The notes under the pieces were generated by a model. The model was given only the letters and a program-made list of their open reading frames with translations. It ran no database searches and had not been told where the DNA came from. Below, one piece after another: positions 8,618 through 18,401 of a stretch of 64,000 bases of DNA. The stretch spans positions 344,348-408,347 of the forward strand of contig NZ_JAABRQ010000001.1 of assembly GCF_011390835.1 (NCBI RefSeq), read 5' to 3'. The translations under genes and the position numbers were made by a program. How positions within the stretch are numbered: the stretch's first letter is position 1; every line of letters starts with the position of its first letter. The DNA comes from Hydrogenophaga sp. (GTDB taxonomy: Bacteria > Pseudomonadota > Gammaproteobacteria > Burkholderiales > Burkholderiaceae_C).

Positions 8618-10453
8618 ATGATCCGTGTCTCCGAACTCAAGCTGCCGCTGGCCGCGATCGCCACCGAACACCGCCGCGCAGCCGACGCGCCCGCTGAAAC
8701 CGAGCGCGACCGCAAGCCGCCGCCTCACCCGGTCGAGGCCCTGACCCGACTCGCCGCGCAGGCCCTCGGCGTGGACCCCGCCGCCATTGGCTCGTTACAG
8801 GTGTTCAAACGCAGCTTCGACGCCCGCAAGGCCGAGCTGCTCGCGGTCTATATCGTGGACCTGACCCTGGCAGATGCCGCGCAGGAGGCTGCGCTGCTGG
8901 TCCAGTTTCAGAACCACCCTCACATCCAGGCCACGCCCGACATGGCCTGGCAACCGCCGGGGCATGCACCTGATCATTGGCCAACGGCCGAAGCCGACCG
9001 CCCGGTGGTCGTGGGGCTGGGTCCTTGTGGCCTGTTTGCTGCGCTGGCGCTGGCGCAAATGGGTTTCAAGCCCATCGTCATTGAGCGCGGCAAGCCGGTG
9101 CGCGAGCGCACCCAGGACACCTGGCGTCTGTGGCGGCATCAGAAACTCGATCCGCAAAGCAATGTGCAGTACGGCGAAGGCGGCGCCGGCCTGTTTTCCG
9201 ATGGCAAGCTCTACAGCCAGATCAAGGACCCACGCCACCTCGGTCGCCAAGTGATGCGCGAGTTCGTGGCGGCCGGCGCACCACCCGAAATCCTCTACAT
9301 GGCGCACCCGCACATCGGCACCTTCAAGCTGGTGAAGGTGGTCGAGGCCATGCGCGAGAAAATCATCGCACTTGGCGGAGAGATCCGGTTCCGGCAACAG
9401 GTGGTCGGCATCACGCTAACGCCCGATGCCGACGGCTCGCAGCAAATCACCACCCTGCAGGTGCAGAACTTGGTGACTGGGGCGACCACCGAACTGGGCA
9501 CGCGCCGCGCCGTGTTGGCGCTGGGTCACAGCGCACGCGATGCGTTTGCCATGCTGTTTGACGCTGGCGTGTTTATGGAAGCCAAGCCGTTTTCGGTCGG
9601 CTTTCGCATCGAGCACCCCCAAGGCGTGATCGACCAGGCGCGCTGGGGTCGCCATGCCGGTCACCCGCTGCTGGGCGCGGCCGACTACAAGCTGGTGCAC
9701 CACGCGCAGAACGGGCGCACGGTCTACAGCTTTTGCATGTGCCCGGGCGGCACCGTGGTGGCGGCCACTTCTGAGCCGGGGCGCGTGGTCACCAACGGCA
9801 TGAGCCAGTATTCGCGCAACGAGCGCAACGCCAACGCTGGCATCGTGGTCGGCATCGAGCCGGCCGATTTCCCGCAACAGTTCCCGGCCGACACACCGCA
9901 CTGGGTCGCGGCCTTCGGCGAGACCGACGGCGCGCGATACGCCGCGCAGGCCCAGGCCATGGCGGCCCAGAGGCAGACCCATCCGCTAGCTGGCATCGTG
10001 CTGCAGCGCCAGCTCGAAGCGCGGGCGTTTCAAGCCGGCGGTGGCAATTTTGATGCGCCAGGCCAGCTGGTGGGCGACTTTGTCGCTGGCCAGCCGTCGA
10101 CCGCTCTGGCCGGGGTGGAGCCCTCGTACCAGCCCGGTGTGAAGCTGGGCGACCTGGCCGCGGTGTTGCCCGGTTACGCCATCGAGGCTATGCGCGAAGC
10201 GCTGCCGGTGTTCGGCCGCAAGATCAAGGGCTACGACATGGCGGGCGCGGTGCTCACCGGCGTGGAAACCCGCACCTCGGCACCGCTGCGCATCACCCGC
10301 GGCGCCGACTTCCAGAGCCTGAACACCCGTGGCCTGTACCCGGCGGGCGAAGGCGCAGGCTACGCCGGCGGCATCCTCTCGGCGGGTGTGGACGGCCTCA
10401 AGGTCGCCGAAGCCGTGGCGCGCGAGCTGCTCGGCCAGACCGCAGCCGCCTGA
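8618..10453 (+). CDS. FAD-dependent oxidoreductase (COG2509 family)
   Basis: A 611-residue flavoprotein of the COG2509 family, whose substrate is not known. An N-terminal domain of about 120 residues starts MIRVSELKLPL and includes FKRSFDARK, typical of the family. It precedes a dinucleotide-binding fold with VVVGLGPCGLFAALALAQMG near residue 130 and the FAD-ribose glutamate in PIVIERG. Further family signatures are NVQYGEGGAGLFSDGKL, FCMCPGGTVVAATSE and the C-terminal LYPAGEGAGYAGGILSAGVD, which closes the FAD site. It stands alone next to rnpB. Confidence 0.88.
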   Translation: MIRVSELKLPLAAIATEHRRAADAPAETERDRKPPPHPVEALTRLAAQALGVDPAAIGSLQVFKRSFDARKAELLAVYIVDLTLADAAQEAALLVQFQNHPHIQATPDMAWQPPGHAPDHWPTAEADRPVVVGLGPCGLFAALALAQMGFKPIVIERGKPVRERTQDTWRLWRHQKLDPQSNVQYGEGGAGLFSDGKLYSQIKDPRHLGRQVMREFVAAGAPPEILYMAHPHIGTFKLVKVVEAMREKIIALGGEIRFRQQVVGITLTPDADGSQQITTLQVQNLVTGATTELGTRRAVLALGHSARDAFAMLFDAGVFMEAKPFSVGFRIEHPQGVIDQARWGRHAGHPLLGAADYKLVHHAQNGRTVYSFCMCPGGTVVAATSEPGRVVTNGMSQYSRNERNANAGIVVGIEPADFPQQFPADTPHWVAAFGETDGARYAAQAQAMAAQRQTHPLAGIVLQRQLEARAFQAGGGNFDAPGQLVGDFVAGQPSTALAGVEPSYQPGVKLGDLAAVLPGYAIEAMREALPVFGRKIKGYDMAGAVLTGVETRTSAPLRITRGADFQSLNTRGLYPAGEGAGYAGGILSAGVDGLKVAEAVARELLGQTAAA

Positions 10454-10550
10454 TACCGACCATCGGGTCGACGCCCAACTTTACACAGGCGCCACATTCG
10501 CTTGACATGGGCTGCGCACACTACAAGCTCCTCATCGGCTGGAGTGATTC

Positions 10551-11321
10551 ATGAAACCTGTCAACAAGCCTGTGCTGCTGCCCCTGATGGCAGGCCTGCT
10601 GGCGCTTGGCGGCGCTGGCGCTGCGCAAGCGCAGGAAGCGCAAGGCCGTGTGCTCAGCAGCACGCCTGTGGTGCAGCAAGTGGCTGTACCGCGTCAGGTC
10701 TGCCAGAACGAACAGGTCAGCGTGCAAGGCCGCAAATCGGGCGCTGGTGCCTTGATGGGCGGTATCGCAGGCGGCGCCATCGGCAACGCGGTGGGCAACG
10801 GCGGTGGTCGAGCCGCAGCGACTGTGATCGGCGTGCTCGGTGGTGCCATTCTGGGGGACCGCATTGAAGGCGGTAGCCCGTCGTACACCGAGACTGTGCG
10901 CAACTGCGGCACGCAGACCCTCTACGAAAACCGCACCGTGGCCTACGACGTGGTGTACGAATACGCTGGACAGCAATACAACGTGCAGATGCCAAAGGAT
11001 CCGGGCCGCTTTGTGCGTCTGAGCGTGACCCCGGTCGATGCCCTGCCGCCACCCGCGCCCCGCTATGCGCCCCAGGCGCGTGCGGAGTACCAGGTGCCAT
11101 ATGAAGACGACCGTGCCCCGGTGACCCGGGTGGTCATTGGCACCCATTACATCCCGACCTACCCGGTGGCGCCACGGGTGGTGTGGGTGAACGGCTACCG
11201 CCCCGGCCAGTGGTACGCCGGCCAGCCCCGCCACTGGCGCGAGGACAACCGGCGCGAGCGTCAGCATCGGCGCGAGGAGCGCCGCGACAACGACGACCAC
11301 CGCAAGTGGCAGCGCCACTGA
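10551..11321 (+). CDS. glycine-zipper 2TM domain protein, exported
   Basis: A 256-residue envelope protein. A signal peptide of about 27 residues ends in AGAAQA. The mature part has a glycine-zipper segment (GALMGGIAGGAIGNAVGN through GVLGGAILGDRIEG, residues about 65-108) like the 17-kDa surface antigen/SlyB family. The rest is basic and aromatic, and the C-terminal 30 residues are very rich in Arg, His and Glu. No lipobox cysteine was seen, so it is probably periplasmic or membrane-inserted rather than a lipoprotein. Its function in this organism is unknown. It ends just before a strong terminator shared with htpX. Confidence 0.8.
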   Translation: MKPVNKPVLLPLMAGLLALGGAGAAQAQEAQGRVLSSTPVVQQVAVPRQVCQNEQVSVQGRKSGAGALMGGIAGGAIGNAVGNGGGRAAATVIGVLGGAILGDRIEGGSPSYTETVRNCGTQTLYENRTVAYDVVYEYAGQQYNVQMPKDPGRFVRLSVTPVDALPPPAPRYAPQARAEYQVPYEDDRAPVTRVVIGTHYIPTYPVAPRVVWVNGYRPGQWYAGQPRHWREDNRRERQHRREERRDNDDHRKWQRH

Positions 11322-11343
11322 CCGCCGGTGGTATCCACCCACG

Positions 11344-11373
11344 AAAAAGCGACCCAAAGGTCGCTTTTTCTTT
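11344..11373. terminator. bidirectional rho-independent terminator
   Basis: An 11-bp perfect hairpin (arms AAAAAGCGACC and GGTCGCTTTTT, loop CAAA) lies between the convergent glycine-zipper gene and htpX. It gives a T-run after the stem on both strands and so can end both transcripts. Confidence 0.92.
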
Positions 11374-11390
11374 GAGTCAGCTCAAGTCGA

Positions 11391-12260
11391 TCAGAGCTTT
11401 TGCAGCGCGGCGATACGCTCTTCCATCGGCGGGTGGGTGGAGAACAGCTTGCCCAGACCGCCGGCAATACCCAGGGCCTGCATGGTCTTCGGCAATTCGC
11501 CCGGCGTGAGCCCGCCCAGACGAGCCAGCGCGTTGATCATGGGCTGCTTGCGGCCCATGAGGTTGGCTGCACCGGCATCGGCCCGGAACTCGCGCTGGCG
11601 GCTGAACCAGGCCACGATGATGGCGGCCAGGAAACCCAGCACGATGTCCATCACGATGGTGGTGACCCAGTACCCGATGCCCGGACCCGAATTGCTGTCG
11701 CTGCCACGGCGCAGGAAGCTGTCGACCGCATAGCCGATCACGCGGCTGAGGAACACCACAAAGGTATTCATCACGCCCTGAATCAGGGTCATGGTCACCA
11801 TGTCACCGTTGGCCACGTGGGCCACTTCGTGGCCGATCACCGCCTCGACCTCTTCCTTGGTCATGCTTTGCAGCAGGCCGGTGGAGACTGCTACCAGGGC
11901 CGAGTTTTTGAACGCCCCTGTCGCGAAAGCATTGGGTGCGCCCTCGAAAATGGCGACGTCGGGCATACCGATGCCCGCCTTGTCGGCGAACTTCTGCACC
12001 GTCTGCACGATCCAGGCCTCGTCAGCATTCTGGGGCTGGTTGATGATGCGCGCGCCGGTGCTGAACTTGGCCATCGTCTTGCTCATCAGCAAGGAAATGA
12101 TGGCGCCGCCAAAACCGATGACGAGCGAAAACCCGGCCAATGCCGTCATGTTCAACCCGTTGGCGGTGAGAAAGCGGTCCACCCCCAGGATGCGGGTGGT
12201 GACCAGCAAGACCGCCATCACGGCGAAGTTGGTCAAAACAAACAACAGGATGCGTTTCAT
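11391..12260 (-). CDS. htpX: protease HtpX (M48 zinc metallopeptidase)
   Basis: A 289-residue inner-membrane zinc metalloprotease that degrades misfolded membrane proteins under envelope or heat stress. Two N-terminal membrane segments ([20 protein letters not shown] and the segment around [20 protein letters not shown]) precede the zinc site [10 protein letters not shown] near residue 140. Two further hydrophobic segments follow ([17 protein letters not shown] and [21 protein letters not shown]), with the third-ligand glutamate region at [13 protein letters not shown]. The C-terminus [14 protein letters not shown] is characteristic. Monocistronic, with its own terminator. Confidence 0.97.
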   Translation of the reverse strand: MKRILLFVLTNFAVMAVLLVTTRILGVDRFLTANGLNMTALAGFSLVIGFGGAIISLLMSKTMAKFSTGARIINQPQNADEAWIVQTVQKFADKAGIGMPDVAIFEGAPNAFATGAFKNSALVAVSTGLLQSMTKEEVEAVIGHEVAHVANGDMVTMTLIQGVMNTFVVFLSRVIGYAVDSFLRRGSDSNSGPGIGYWVTTIVMDIVLGFLAAIIVAWFSRQREFRADAGAANLMGRKQPMINALARLGGLTPGELPKTMQALGIAGGLGKLFSTHPPMEERIAALQKL

Positions 12261-12438
12261 GTGTGCTCCATCGGTGCAATTGGCCGGAACCCGGCGCGCT
12301 GCTTGCGACCCGTCAGGCGACTCAAGGTTCCCCGCTCGAGGGATTCACTGCCGTTTCCGGATCTGCAAGTTGCGCGGATGATACCGAGAAACCGTTATGG
12401 GGACTCCGCCTGCGGTTTCAAGCCAAGACCCTTGGGTT

Positions 12439-13200
12439 TCAGGGGGTTGCGGCTGGCCTCGGCGGCCGGAACACCGAGGAGTCGTCGTAGAACGCGGGAT
12501 CTTCATTGGGTGCCCACCAGCCCGGCACGCCCAGCACTGGCAGCGGGGTAAACGGCTTGCCCGCCAGCTCGCTCGCTTCCAGCCGGCTGGCCAGCCAGGT
12601 GTCCCACTGGGCCAGCTCGTGGCTCAGCGCCAGCGGCACCGGCACCGCATACACATGGGCGGTGATCGACTTGTAGGGTGTGACCAGCTTTTCCAGCAAG
12701 GCGTGGCCCACCAGCACCAGCCGCGCCTGACTCCAAAGCGGGCGCAGCTCGATGAACAACTTGGGCCAGTCGCGCTGGGTGAGCGCATCCCAGAGCGCAT
12801 CCGGCGCCTGCAGCAGCGCGGCGTTTTCGTCGAACAGCGTCAGCGCATCGCGAACAGCCCCCCGCACCTGGCCGACGCCCACCTGTGCGATCTGCGCGGC
12901 CTGCAGCTGGTTGAGACGGCGCTTGGCGGCGGGGAAGCGGTGCCAGCACAGGCCGTTGAAAAAGTCGTGCAGGTTGTCGCGCGTGGGCACCTGGCCGGTG
13001 TCGAAGATGTGCTGCTCGTAAGCCACGCCTTCAGGCAGGTCGGACTGAGGCACGAAGCGAACCGGCGCGCGCCCTAGTGCATTGAGCACGGCAACGAAAG
13101 AGGCTTCTCGGGAGAAGATGGGCGCCAGTGCGCTGCCGATTTCCGCCAACGGATCAAACCAGGGCGAATCCCAGGCCACCTCGCAGCGCGACGCGCTCAT
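12439..13200 (-). CDS. DUF3025 family protein
   Basis: A 253-residue DUF3025 protein of unknown function. Family features visible are FDPLAEIGSALAPIF near the N-terminus, FVPQSDLPEGVAYEQHIFDTG, the signature RDNLHDFFNGLCWHRFPAAKRRLN near residue 95, and the C-terminal half with LPVLGVPGWWAPNEDPAFYDD. The start ATG overlaps the stop of the NYN gene by 4 nt, so it is the last gene of a pyrC-NYN-DUF3025 operon. It has no signal peptide or clear membrane segment. Confidence 0.88.
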   Translation of the reverse strand: MSASRCEVAWDSPWFDPLAEIGSALAPIFSREASFVAVLNALGRAPVRFVPQSDLPEGVAYEQHIFDTGQVPTRDNLHDFFNGLCWHRFPAAKRRLNQLQAAQIAQVGVGQVRGAVRDALTLFDENAALLQAPDALWDALTQRDWPKLFIELRPLWSQARLVLVGHALLEKLVTPYKSITAHVYAVPVPLALSHELAQWDTWLASRLEASELAGKPFTPLPVLGVPGWWAPNEDPAFYDDSSVFRPPRPAATP

Positions 13201-13967
13201 CCAGGTCGTGCGCCCTTGGCCTGCCGCTTGTCCCTCACCGACACGTGAGATGTGCCTTCGTTGGCGAAATCAAACAGCTGGGAGGCCACCAGCAGCTTGC
13301 TCAATGTCGAGTACCCATAGTTACGCGAGTCGAACGACGCTTGGTTGCCGATTTGCTGCCCGACCGCATCCACGCGCGCCCAACCTCCCTCGTCGGCGGC
13401 CGCCTGGACCGCGTTTCGCAGCAGACCTACCAGCCTGGCGTCCTGTTTGAGCTGCGCTGTCGGCACGCGAAGCGGCGCTGCAGGCGAAGCATCAGGGGTC
13501 TCGGATGCAGCGTCCCCGCCCAGCTTGTCCAAGTAAAGGAAGCGCGAGCAAGCATTGACAAACGGCTCTGGTGTCTTCTGGGCACCAAACCCATACACCG
13601 CAGCGCCTTTGGCGCGCAAATGCATGACCAAGGGCGTGAAATCGGCATCCGATGAGACGATACCGAATGCATCGGGCTGATCGGTGTACAGGAGCTCCAG
13701 GGCATCGATCACCATGGCCATGTCGCTGGCGTTCTTGCCTTTCGAGTAATCAAACTGCTGCATCGGGCGGATGGCATGCTCATGCAACTTTTCCTCCCAG
13801 CCCTTCAACTCGGCCTTCTTCCAGTTCCCATAAGCGCGTCGGACATTGGTCACGCCAAATGTCGACAGCTCGGTCAGGATCACGTCGATTTTGGAGGCGG
13901 GCGAATTGTCGGCGTCAATAAGCAGGGCAATATGGGGCTCTGCCCGCAGTGCCTCGCGCGGCTTCAC
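13197..13967 (-). CDS. NYN domain / OST-HTH (LOTUS) domain protein, putative ribonuclease
   Basis: A 256-residue protein. An N-terminal NYN (PIN-like) nuclease domain at about residues 10-150 has the acidic motifs [24 protein letters not shown] and [17 protein letters not shown], which supply the metal-binding aspartates. A C-terminal OST-HTH/LOTUS domain (about residues 175-250) is probably the RNA-binding part. Family members are RNA-acting, but the target here is unknown. It overlaps both pyrC upstream (ATGA) and the DUF3025 gene downstream (ATGA). Confidence 0.9.
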   Translation of the reverse strand: MKPREALRAEPHIALLIDADNSPASKIDVILTELSTFGVTNVRRAYGNWKKAELKGWEEKLHEHAIRPMQQFDYSKGKNASDMAMVIDALELLYTDQPDAFGIVSSDADFTPLVMHLRAKGAAVYGFGAQKTPEPFVNACSRFLYLDKLGGDAASETPDASPAAPLRVPTAQLKQDARLVGLLRNAVQAAADEGGWARVDAVGQQIGNQASFDSRNYGYSTLSKLLVASQLFDFANEGTSHVSVRDKRQAKGARPG

Positions 13968-15010
13968 GCCAGCCTCCAGGGCAGCGCTTCACCCGAGCGC
14001 AGCGGTTTGAGCTGGGCTTCGCCGAAGGCAAAACTCTCGGGCGGTGTCCAGCGCTCGCGCCGCAGGGTGACGGTGCCGGCATTGCGCGGCAGGCCGTAGA
14101 AGTCAGCGCCAAAGAAACTGGCAAAGCCTTCCAGCTTGTCCAGCGCGCCAGCGGCATCGAATACCTCGGCGTACATCTCCAACGCGGCGTGGGCGGTGTA
14201 GCAACCGGCGCAGCCGGTGGCGTGTTCCTTCAGATGCGCCGGATGCGGCGCGCTGTCGGTGCCCAGGAAAAACTTCGGGCTGCCGCCGGTGGCCGCCGCC
14301 ACCAGGGCCTGGCGGTGGGTTTCTCGCTTCAACACCGGCAGGCAGTAGTAGTGCGGCCGGATGCCACCGGTGAAGAGGGCGTTGCGGTTGTACAGCAGGT
14401 GGTGGGCGGTGATAGTGGCCGCCAGGAAACGGTCACCCCCGGACACGTACTGCGCCGCCTCGCGGGTGGTGATGTGCTCCATCACGATCTTGAGCTCCGG
14501 GAAGTCCTTGCGCAGCGGCTGGAGCTGCTGCTCGATGAACACGGCCTCGCGGTCGAACAGGTCAATATCGGGACTGGTGACTTCGCCGTGCACCAGCAGC
14601 AACACACCTGCGCGCTGCATGGCCTCCAGCGTCTTGTAGGTCTTGCGGATGTCGGTCACGCCAGCGTCGCTGTTGGTGGTGGCGCCGGCGGGGTAGAGCT
14701 TCACGGCGACCACGCCGGCGTCCTTGGCGCGGGCGATTTCTTCGGCTGGCAGGTTGTCGGTGAGGTAGAGCGTCATCAGCGGCTCGAAGTCCATCCCCGC
14801 AGGCACTGCGGCACGGATACGGTCGCGGTAGGCCATTGCCTGCGCCGCGGTGGTGACCGGTGGCTTGAGGTTGGGCATGATGATCGCGCGGCCAAACTGC
14901 GCGGCTGTGTGCGGCACCACGGTCTGCAAGGCCTCTCCGTCGCGCACATGCAAGTGCCAGTCGTCGGGACGGATGATGGTGATCGAGGCAGGGGTGGCGG
15001 CAGCGTTCAT
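13964..15010 (-). CDS. pyrC: dihydroorotase (class II)
   Basis: A 348-residue zinc amidohydrolase that cyclises N-carbamoyl-aspartate to dihydroorotate in pyrimidine synthesis. The zinc ligands are visible: HLH in [10 protein letters not shown] (about residues 17-22), the carboxylated lysine in [17 protein letters not shown] (about 103), histidines in LLVHGEV and [11 protein letters not shown], and the aspartate in [10 protein letters not shown]. The length matches the E. coli-type class II enzyme. It leads an operon in which the next two genes overlap it in series by 4 nt. Confidence 0.97.
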   Translation of the reverse strand: MNAAATPASITIIRPDDWHLHVRDGEALQTVVPHTAAQFGRAIIMPNLKPPVTTAAQAMAYRDRIRAAVPAGMDFEPLMTLYLTDNLPAEEIARAKDAGVVAVKLYPAGATTNSDAGVTDIRKTYKTLEAMQRAGVLLLVHGEVTSPDIDLFDREAVFIEQQLQPLRKDFPELKIVMEHITTREAAQYVSGGDRFLAATITAHHLLYNRNALFTGGIRPHYYCLPVLKRETHRQALVAAATGGSPKFFLGTDSAPHPAHLKEHATGCAGCYTAHAALEMYAEVFDAAGALDKLEGFASFFGADFYGLPRNAGTVTLRRERWTPPESFAFGEAQLKPLRSGEALPWRLA

Positions 15011-15050
15011 GCCCAGATTGTCTCAAATGAGCCGGCAGGCTCGCGCAAGG

Positions 15051-15977
15051 TCAGCGTGCTGGCTTGCTTTCGACGTGTTGCTGCAAATCGAGCCAGAATT
15101 TTTCCAGCGCACGCTTGGCGCGCCGCGCCGTCGGTCGCTCGCGGTAGATGCGGATGTCCATGTCGGTCTCCAGTCCGGCCCCGGCCGACACCAGCTTCTT
15201 GGCGCGAACATCCTTGCGCACCGCGGTGCCGGGCAGAAAGGCGATGCCGTGGCCTTCCAGCGCCATCGCCTTCAGGCCCTCGGCCATGTCGGTCTCGTAA
15301 ATGCGGTCCAGGTGCACCGGAATCACACTCTGCTTGACCAGCTGTTCAACCGCCCGCCCCAGGTAGGCGCCGGGTGCATAGGCCAAGTAGGGCACCGGGT
15401 GCCCGGGCTGCCCGGGCAAGGCATACAGGGGTGCGCCCTGCGGATTGGGCTTCACATAGGGCGCCAGCGACTCCCGGCCCAGATGCAGCATCTCATATCG
15501 GTCCGCGTCCAACTGAATCGGCTGACCGGCGTGGTGGTAGGCAATCAGCAGATCGCAGCTGCCTTCGACCAGGCGCATCACCGCGTCGTGCACATTGAGC
15601 GCGATCAGTCTTGTCTTGACCGGACCGCAGACCTCGCGCAGCCCCGACAGCCAGGCCGGGAAAAAGGTGAACGCGAGCGAATGCGGCACGGCGAACTCGA
15701 TCACGTCCTGCGCCGCCGCAGTGTGGGCACGCAGCGTGGCACGGGTGATCTGCAAGGCCTGCAGCATTTCCAGCGCCTGCTCGTACAGGGTCTGGCCTGC
15801 GGGCGTCAAGCGCGTGGGGTAAGACGATCGGTCCACCAAATCGGTGCCCGCCCAGGCTTCCAGCGACTGGATGCGGCGCGAAAACGCGGGCTGGGTGACG
15901 TGACGCAGCTGCGCCGAGCGGCTGAAACTCCGCGTCTCAGCCAGGCTCACAAAGTCTTCCAGCCACTTGGTCTCCAT
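15051..15977 (-). CDS. LysR family transcriptional regulator
   Basis: A 308-residue LysR regulator. The N-terminal winged helix-turn-helix is METKWLEDFVSLAETRSFSR, then HVTQPAFSRRIQSLEAWAG. A two-lobed effector-binding domain follows. The METKWLEDF start was chosen over upstream in-frame ATGs because it fits the family exactly. This N-terminus resembles the hypochlorite-responsive HypT/YjiE group, but that assignment is not proven here. The gene diverges from the small ABM-fold gene across about 130 nt, which suggests it may control that gene and itself. Confidence 0.9.
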   Translation of the reverse strand: METKWLEDFVSLAETRSFSRSAQLRHVTQPAFSRRIQSLEAWAGTDLVDRSSYPTRLTPAGQTLYEQALEMLQALQITRATLRAHTAAAQDVIEFAVPHSLAFTFFPAWLSGLREVCGPVKTRLIALNVHDAVMRLVEGSCDLLIAYHHAGQPIQLDADRYEMLHLGRESLAPYVKPNPQGAPLYALPGQPGHPVPYLAYAPGAYLGRAVEQLVKQSVIPVHLDRIYETDMAEGLKAMALEGHGIAFLPGTAVRKDVRAKKLVSAGAGLETDMDIRIYRERPTARRAKRALEKFWLDLQQHVESKPAR

Positions 15978-16106
15978 GGCTGCACTGTACGCCATTCGAT
16001 TGGACTTCTTGGCCGACTCACGACACGACCCGGCGGACTCGCCAAGGTCAAAAATCGGGTCCAGAATGCTCTTGGCCAGCTGGCCTTCACCACTCAAGGA
16101 GACAAG

Positions 16107-16472
16107 ATGTTCAAACCCGATACCTGCTGCACACTGGTGCCCTACTTCGAGATACGGGAAGGCCAGTTGGACGCGTTCAAGGCGCTGGGGCCCAAGTTCG
16201 TCGCCAGGACCCAGACCGAGGCAGGCTGTCTGCACTACGCGTTCTCATTCAACGGCAACACCGCACACTGCCGGGAAGGCTATGAAGACGCGCAAGCGGT
16301 GCTGGCCCATCTGGACAACGTGGGGGCGCTGTTGGGCGAAGCCCTCAAAATCGCCAAGATCGTGCGCCTTGAAGTCCATGGGCCAGCGGCAGAACTTGAC
16401 AAGCTGCGCACGCCCCTGGCGTCGCTTGAACCGCAGTACTTTGCGCTAGAGCCTGGCATTCGCCGAGTCTGA
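16107..16472 (+). CDS. antibiotic biosynthesis monooxygenase (ABM) fold protein
   Basis: A 121-residue protein with the dimeric ferredoxin-like ABM fold (core LVPYFEIREGQLDAFKALGP, TQTEAGCLHYAFSFNGNTAH, EGYEDAQAVLAHLDNVG). Such small proteins include quinol-type monooxygenases and heme-handling enzymes; the substrate cannot be read from sequence. A purine-rich site AAGGAGA precedes the ATG. It is divergent from the LysR gene, its likely regulator, and convergent with the ABC exporter gene, 7 nt apart. Confidence 0.75.
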   Translation: MFKPDTCCTLVPYFEIREGQLDAFKALGPKFVARTQTEAGCLHYAFSFNGNTAHCREGYEDAQAVLAHLDNVGALLGEALKIAKIVRLEVHGPAAELDKLRTPLASLEPQYFALEPGIRRV

Positions 16473-16479
16473 ACCGGAT

Positions 16480-18366
16480 TCAGTCGGACGCCGACTGCTG
16501 CAAAGCCCACATCTCCGCATAGACCCCGCCGCGCGACACCAGCTCCGAGTGCCGCCCACGTTCGACGATCTCGCCATTGACCAACACCAGGATTTCGTGC
16601 GCGTCCACCACGGTGGAGAGGCGGTGCGCAATCACCAGCGAGGTCTTGTTGCGCGCCGCGCTCTTCAGCTCGGCCTGAATCGCGCGTTCGTTGGCTGAGT
16701 CCAGTGCCGAGGTGGCTTCATCGAAGATCACGATCGGCGGGTTTTTCAGCAACGTGCGCGCGATGGCCACGCGCTGCTTCTCGCCGCCCGAGAGCTTGAG
16801 TCCACGCTCACCCACCGGGGTGGCATAGCCCTTGGGCAGGCGCTCGATGAAGCTGTGGATGTGGGCGGCCTGGGCAGCCGCCACGGCGGCATCGTGCCCG
16901 GCATCGGGACGGCCATAGAGGATGTTGTATTCGATGGTGTCGTTGAACAGCACCGTGTCCTGCGGCACGATGCCGATCGCCTGCCGCACGCTGGCCTGCG
17001 TGACATGGCGGATGTCCTGACCGGCGATGGTGATGCGCCCGGTGCCGTGAGGGCCACCCGCTTCGCCCGCCTGCTCATGGTTGCTCACGTCATAAAAGCG
17101 GTACAGCAGCCGAGCCAGCGTCGATTTGCCCGAGCCAGAAGGCCCGACCACGGCCACCGTCTTGCCCGCCGGAATCTCGAAGCTCACGCCGTGCAGGATC
17201 TCGCGCGCGGGCTCGTAGGCGAAGTGCACATTCTCGAAGCGCACGGGGGGCGGCCCGTCCAGCGCCAGATCGCTGGCGCCAGGCTGGTCGGCGATTTCGC
17301 GCTCTTTTTCCAGCAGCACGAACATCTTGTCCAGGTCGGTCAGGCTTTGCTTGATCTCGCGGTACAGCACGCCGAGGAAGCCCAGCGGAATGTAGAGCTG
17401 GATCATGAAGGCATTGATCATGACCAGGTCGCCCAGCGTGAGCTCTCCGGCCACCACGCCCTGGGTGGCGCGCCAGAGCATCAACACCAGGGCGGTGGCG
17501 ATCACCAGCTGTTGCCCGGCATTGAGCATGGATAGCGTGGTCTGACTCTTGATGCGCGCGCGGCGCAGCTTTTCCAGCGCCTCGTCGTAGCGCCTCGCCT
17601 CGAAGGTCTCGTTGTTGAAGTACTTGACGGTCTCGTAGTTCAGCAACGAGTCGACGGCGCGGGTCTGGCTCACCGACTCCAGCTCGTTCATCTCGCGGCG
17701 GAAACGGGTGCGCCACTCGGTCACGATCACCGTGAAGGTGACGTAGAGCACCAGCGCCACCAGCGTGATCCAGACATAGCCCATGTCGAACTGCGTGCCC
17801 AGCAGCGCCAGCACCATGGTGACTTCGATCAGAGTGGGAACGATGCTGTAAAGGGAATACGAGATGAGTGACTGCACGCCACGCGTGCCGCGCTCGATGT
17901 CGCGCGTCATGCCACCAGTCTGTCGGTCGAGGTGAAAACGCAGACTCAACGCGTGCAGGTGGCCAAACACCTCCAGCGCGATGCTGCGGGTGGCGCCCTC
18001 GGTGGCCTTGGCGAACACCAGCTCGCGCAGCTCGGTGAAGATGGCGGTGGACAGGCGCAGGCCGCCGTAGGCCAGCAAAAGGCCCAGCGGCACCACCAGC
18101 AAGGCTTCCACACTGCCAGGCTTGATGGTCATCGCATCGACCAGCTGCTTGAGCAGCAGCGGCACACTCACGTTGGCCATCTTGGCCGCGACCATGAAAC
18201 TCAGCGCGATCACCACGCGCCATTTGTATTGCCACAGGTAGGGAAGCAGGCGCCGCAGCGTGGCCCAGTCGGATCCACGGGCAGTGGCCGCCTGGCCGTT
18301 GGGCGAGGTGGCAGAAGCTGTGGCGTGGGGTAGGGAGGTGGCGGAAGAGGAGGAAGACGGGCGCAT
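16480..18366 (-). CDS. ABC exporter, fused permease and ATPase (Atm1/HMT1 type)
   Basis: A 628-residue half-transporter that would work as a homodimer in the inner membrane. Six membrane segments span about residues 55-330. The ATPase domain has Walker A GPSGSGKS, the signature LSGGEKQRVAIART and Walker B IVIFDEATSALD. The linker motifs ETVKYFNNE and YIPLGFLGVLYREIKQSLTDL are characteristic of the Atm1/HMT1 group, which exports glutathione-linked or metal-sulfur compounds. The start MRPSSSSS was preferred over an ATG 17 codons upstream. It diverges from the thioesterase gene with 35 nt between the starts, so their promoters overlap. Confidence 0.9.
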   Translation of the reverse strand: MRPSSSSSATSLPHATASATSPNGQAATARGSDWATLRRLLPYLWQYKWRVVIALSFMVAAKMANVSVPLLLKQLVDAMTIKPGSVEALLVVPLGLLLAYGGLRLSTAIFTELRELVFAKATEGATRSIALEVFGHLHALSLRFHLDRQTGGMTRDIERGTRGVQSLISYSLYSIVPTLIEVTMVLALLGTQFDMGYVWITLVALVLYVTFTVIVTEWRTRFRREMNELESVSQTRAVDSLLNYETVKYFNNETFEARRYDEALEKLRRARIKSQTTLSMLNAGQQLVIATALVLMLWRATQGVVAGELTLGDLVMINAFMIQLYIPLGFLGVLYREIKQSLTDLDKMFVLLEKEREIADQPGASDLALDGPPPVRFENVHFAYEPAREILHGVSFEIPAGKTVAVVGPSGSGKSTLARLLYRFYDVSNHEQAGEAGGPHGTGRITIAGQDIRHVTQASVRQAIGIVPQDTVLFNDTIEYNILYGRPDAGHDAAVAAAQAAHIHSFIERLPKGYATPVGERGLKLSGGEKQRVAIARTLLKNPPIVIFDEATSALDSANERAIQAELKSAARNKTSLVIAHRLSTVVDAHEILVLVNGEIVERGRHSELVSRGGVYAEMWALQQSASD

Positions 18367-18401
18367 GCAGGACAATCGCAGTTTGCATCGAGATTGTGCC
18401 C

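Noticed and set aside
10502..10530. TTGACA box before the glycine-zipper gene
   Set aside because: The -35 match is good but no -10 box lies at a proper distance, so a promoter call is not supported.
15051..15977. Naming the LysR regulator hypT
   Set aside because: N-terminal resemblance is not enough; no redox-sensing residue could be confirmed by eye.
15978..16235. Extended N-terminus of the LysR regulator
   Set aside because: The extension covers the divergent promoter and the opposite gene; METKWLEDF is the normal start.
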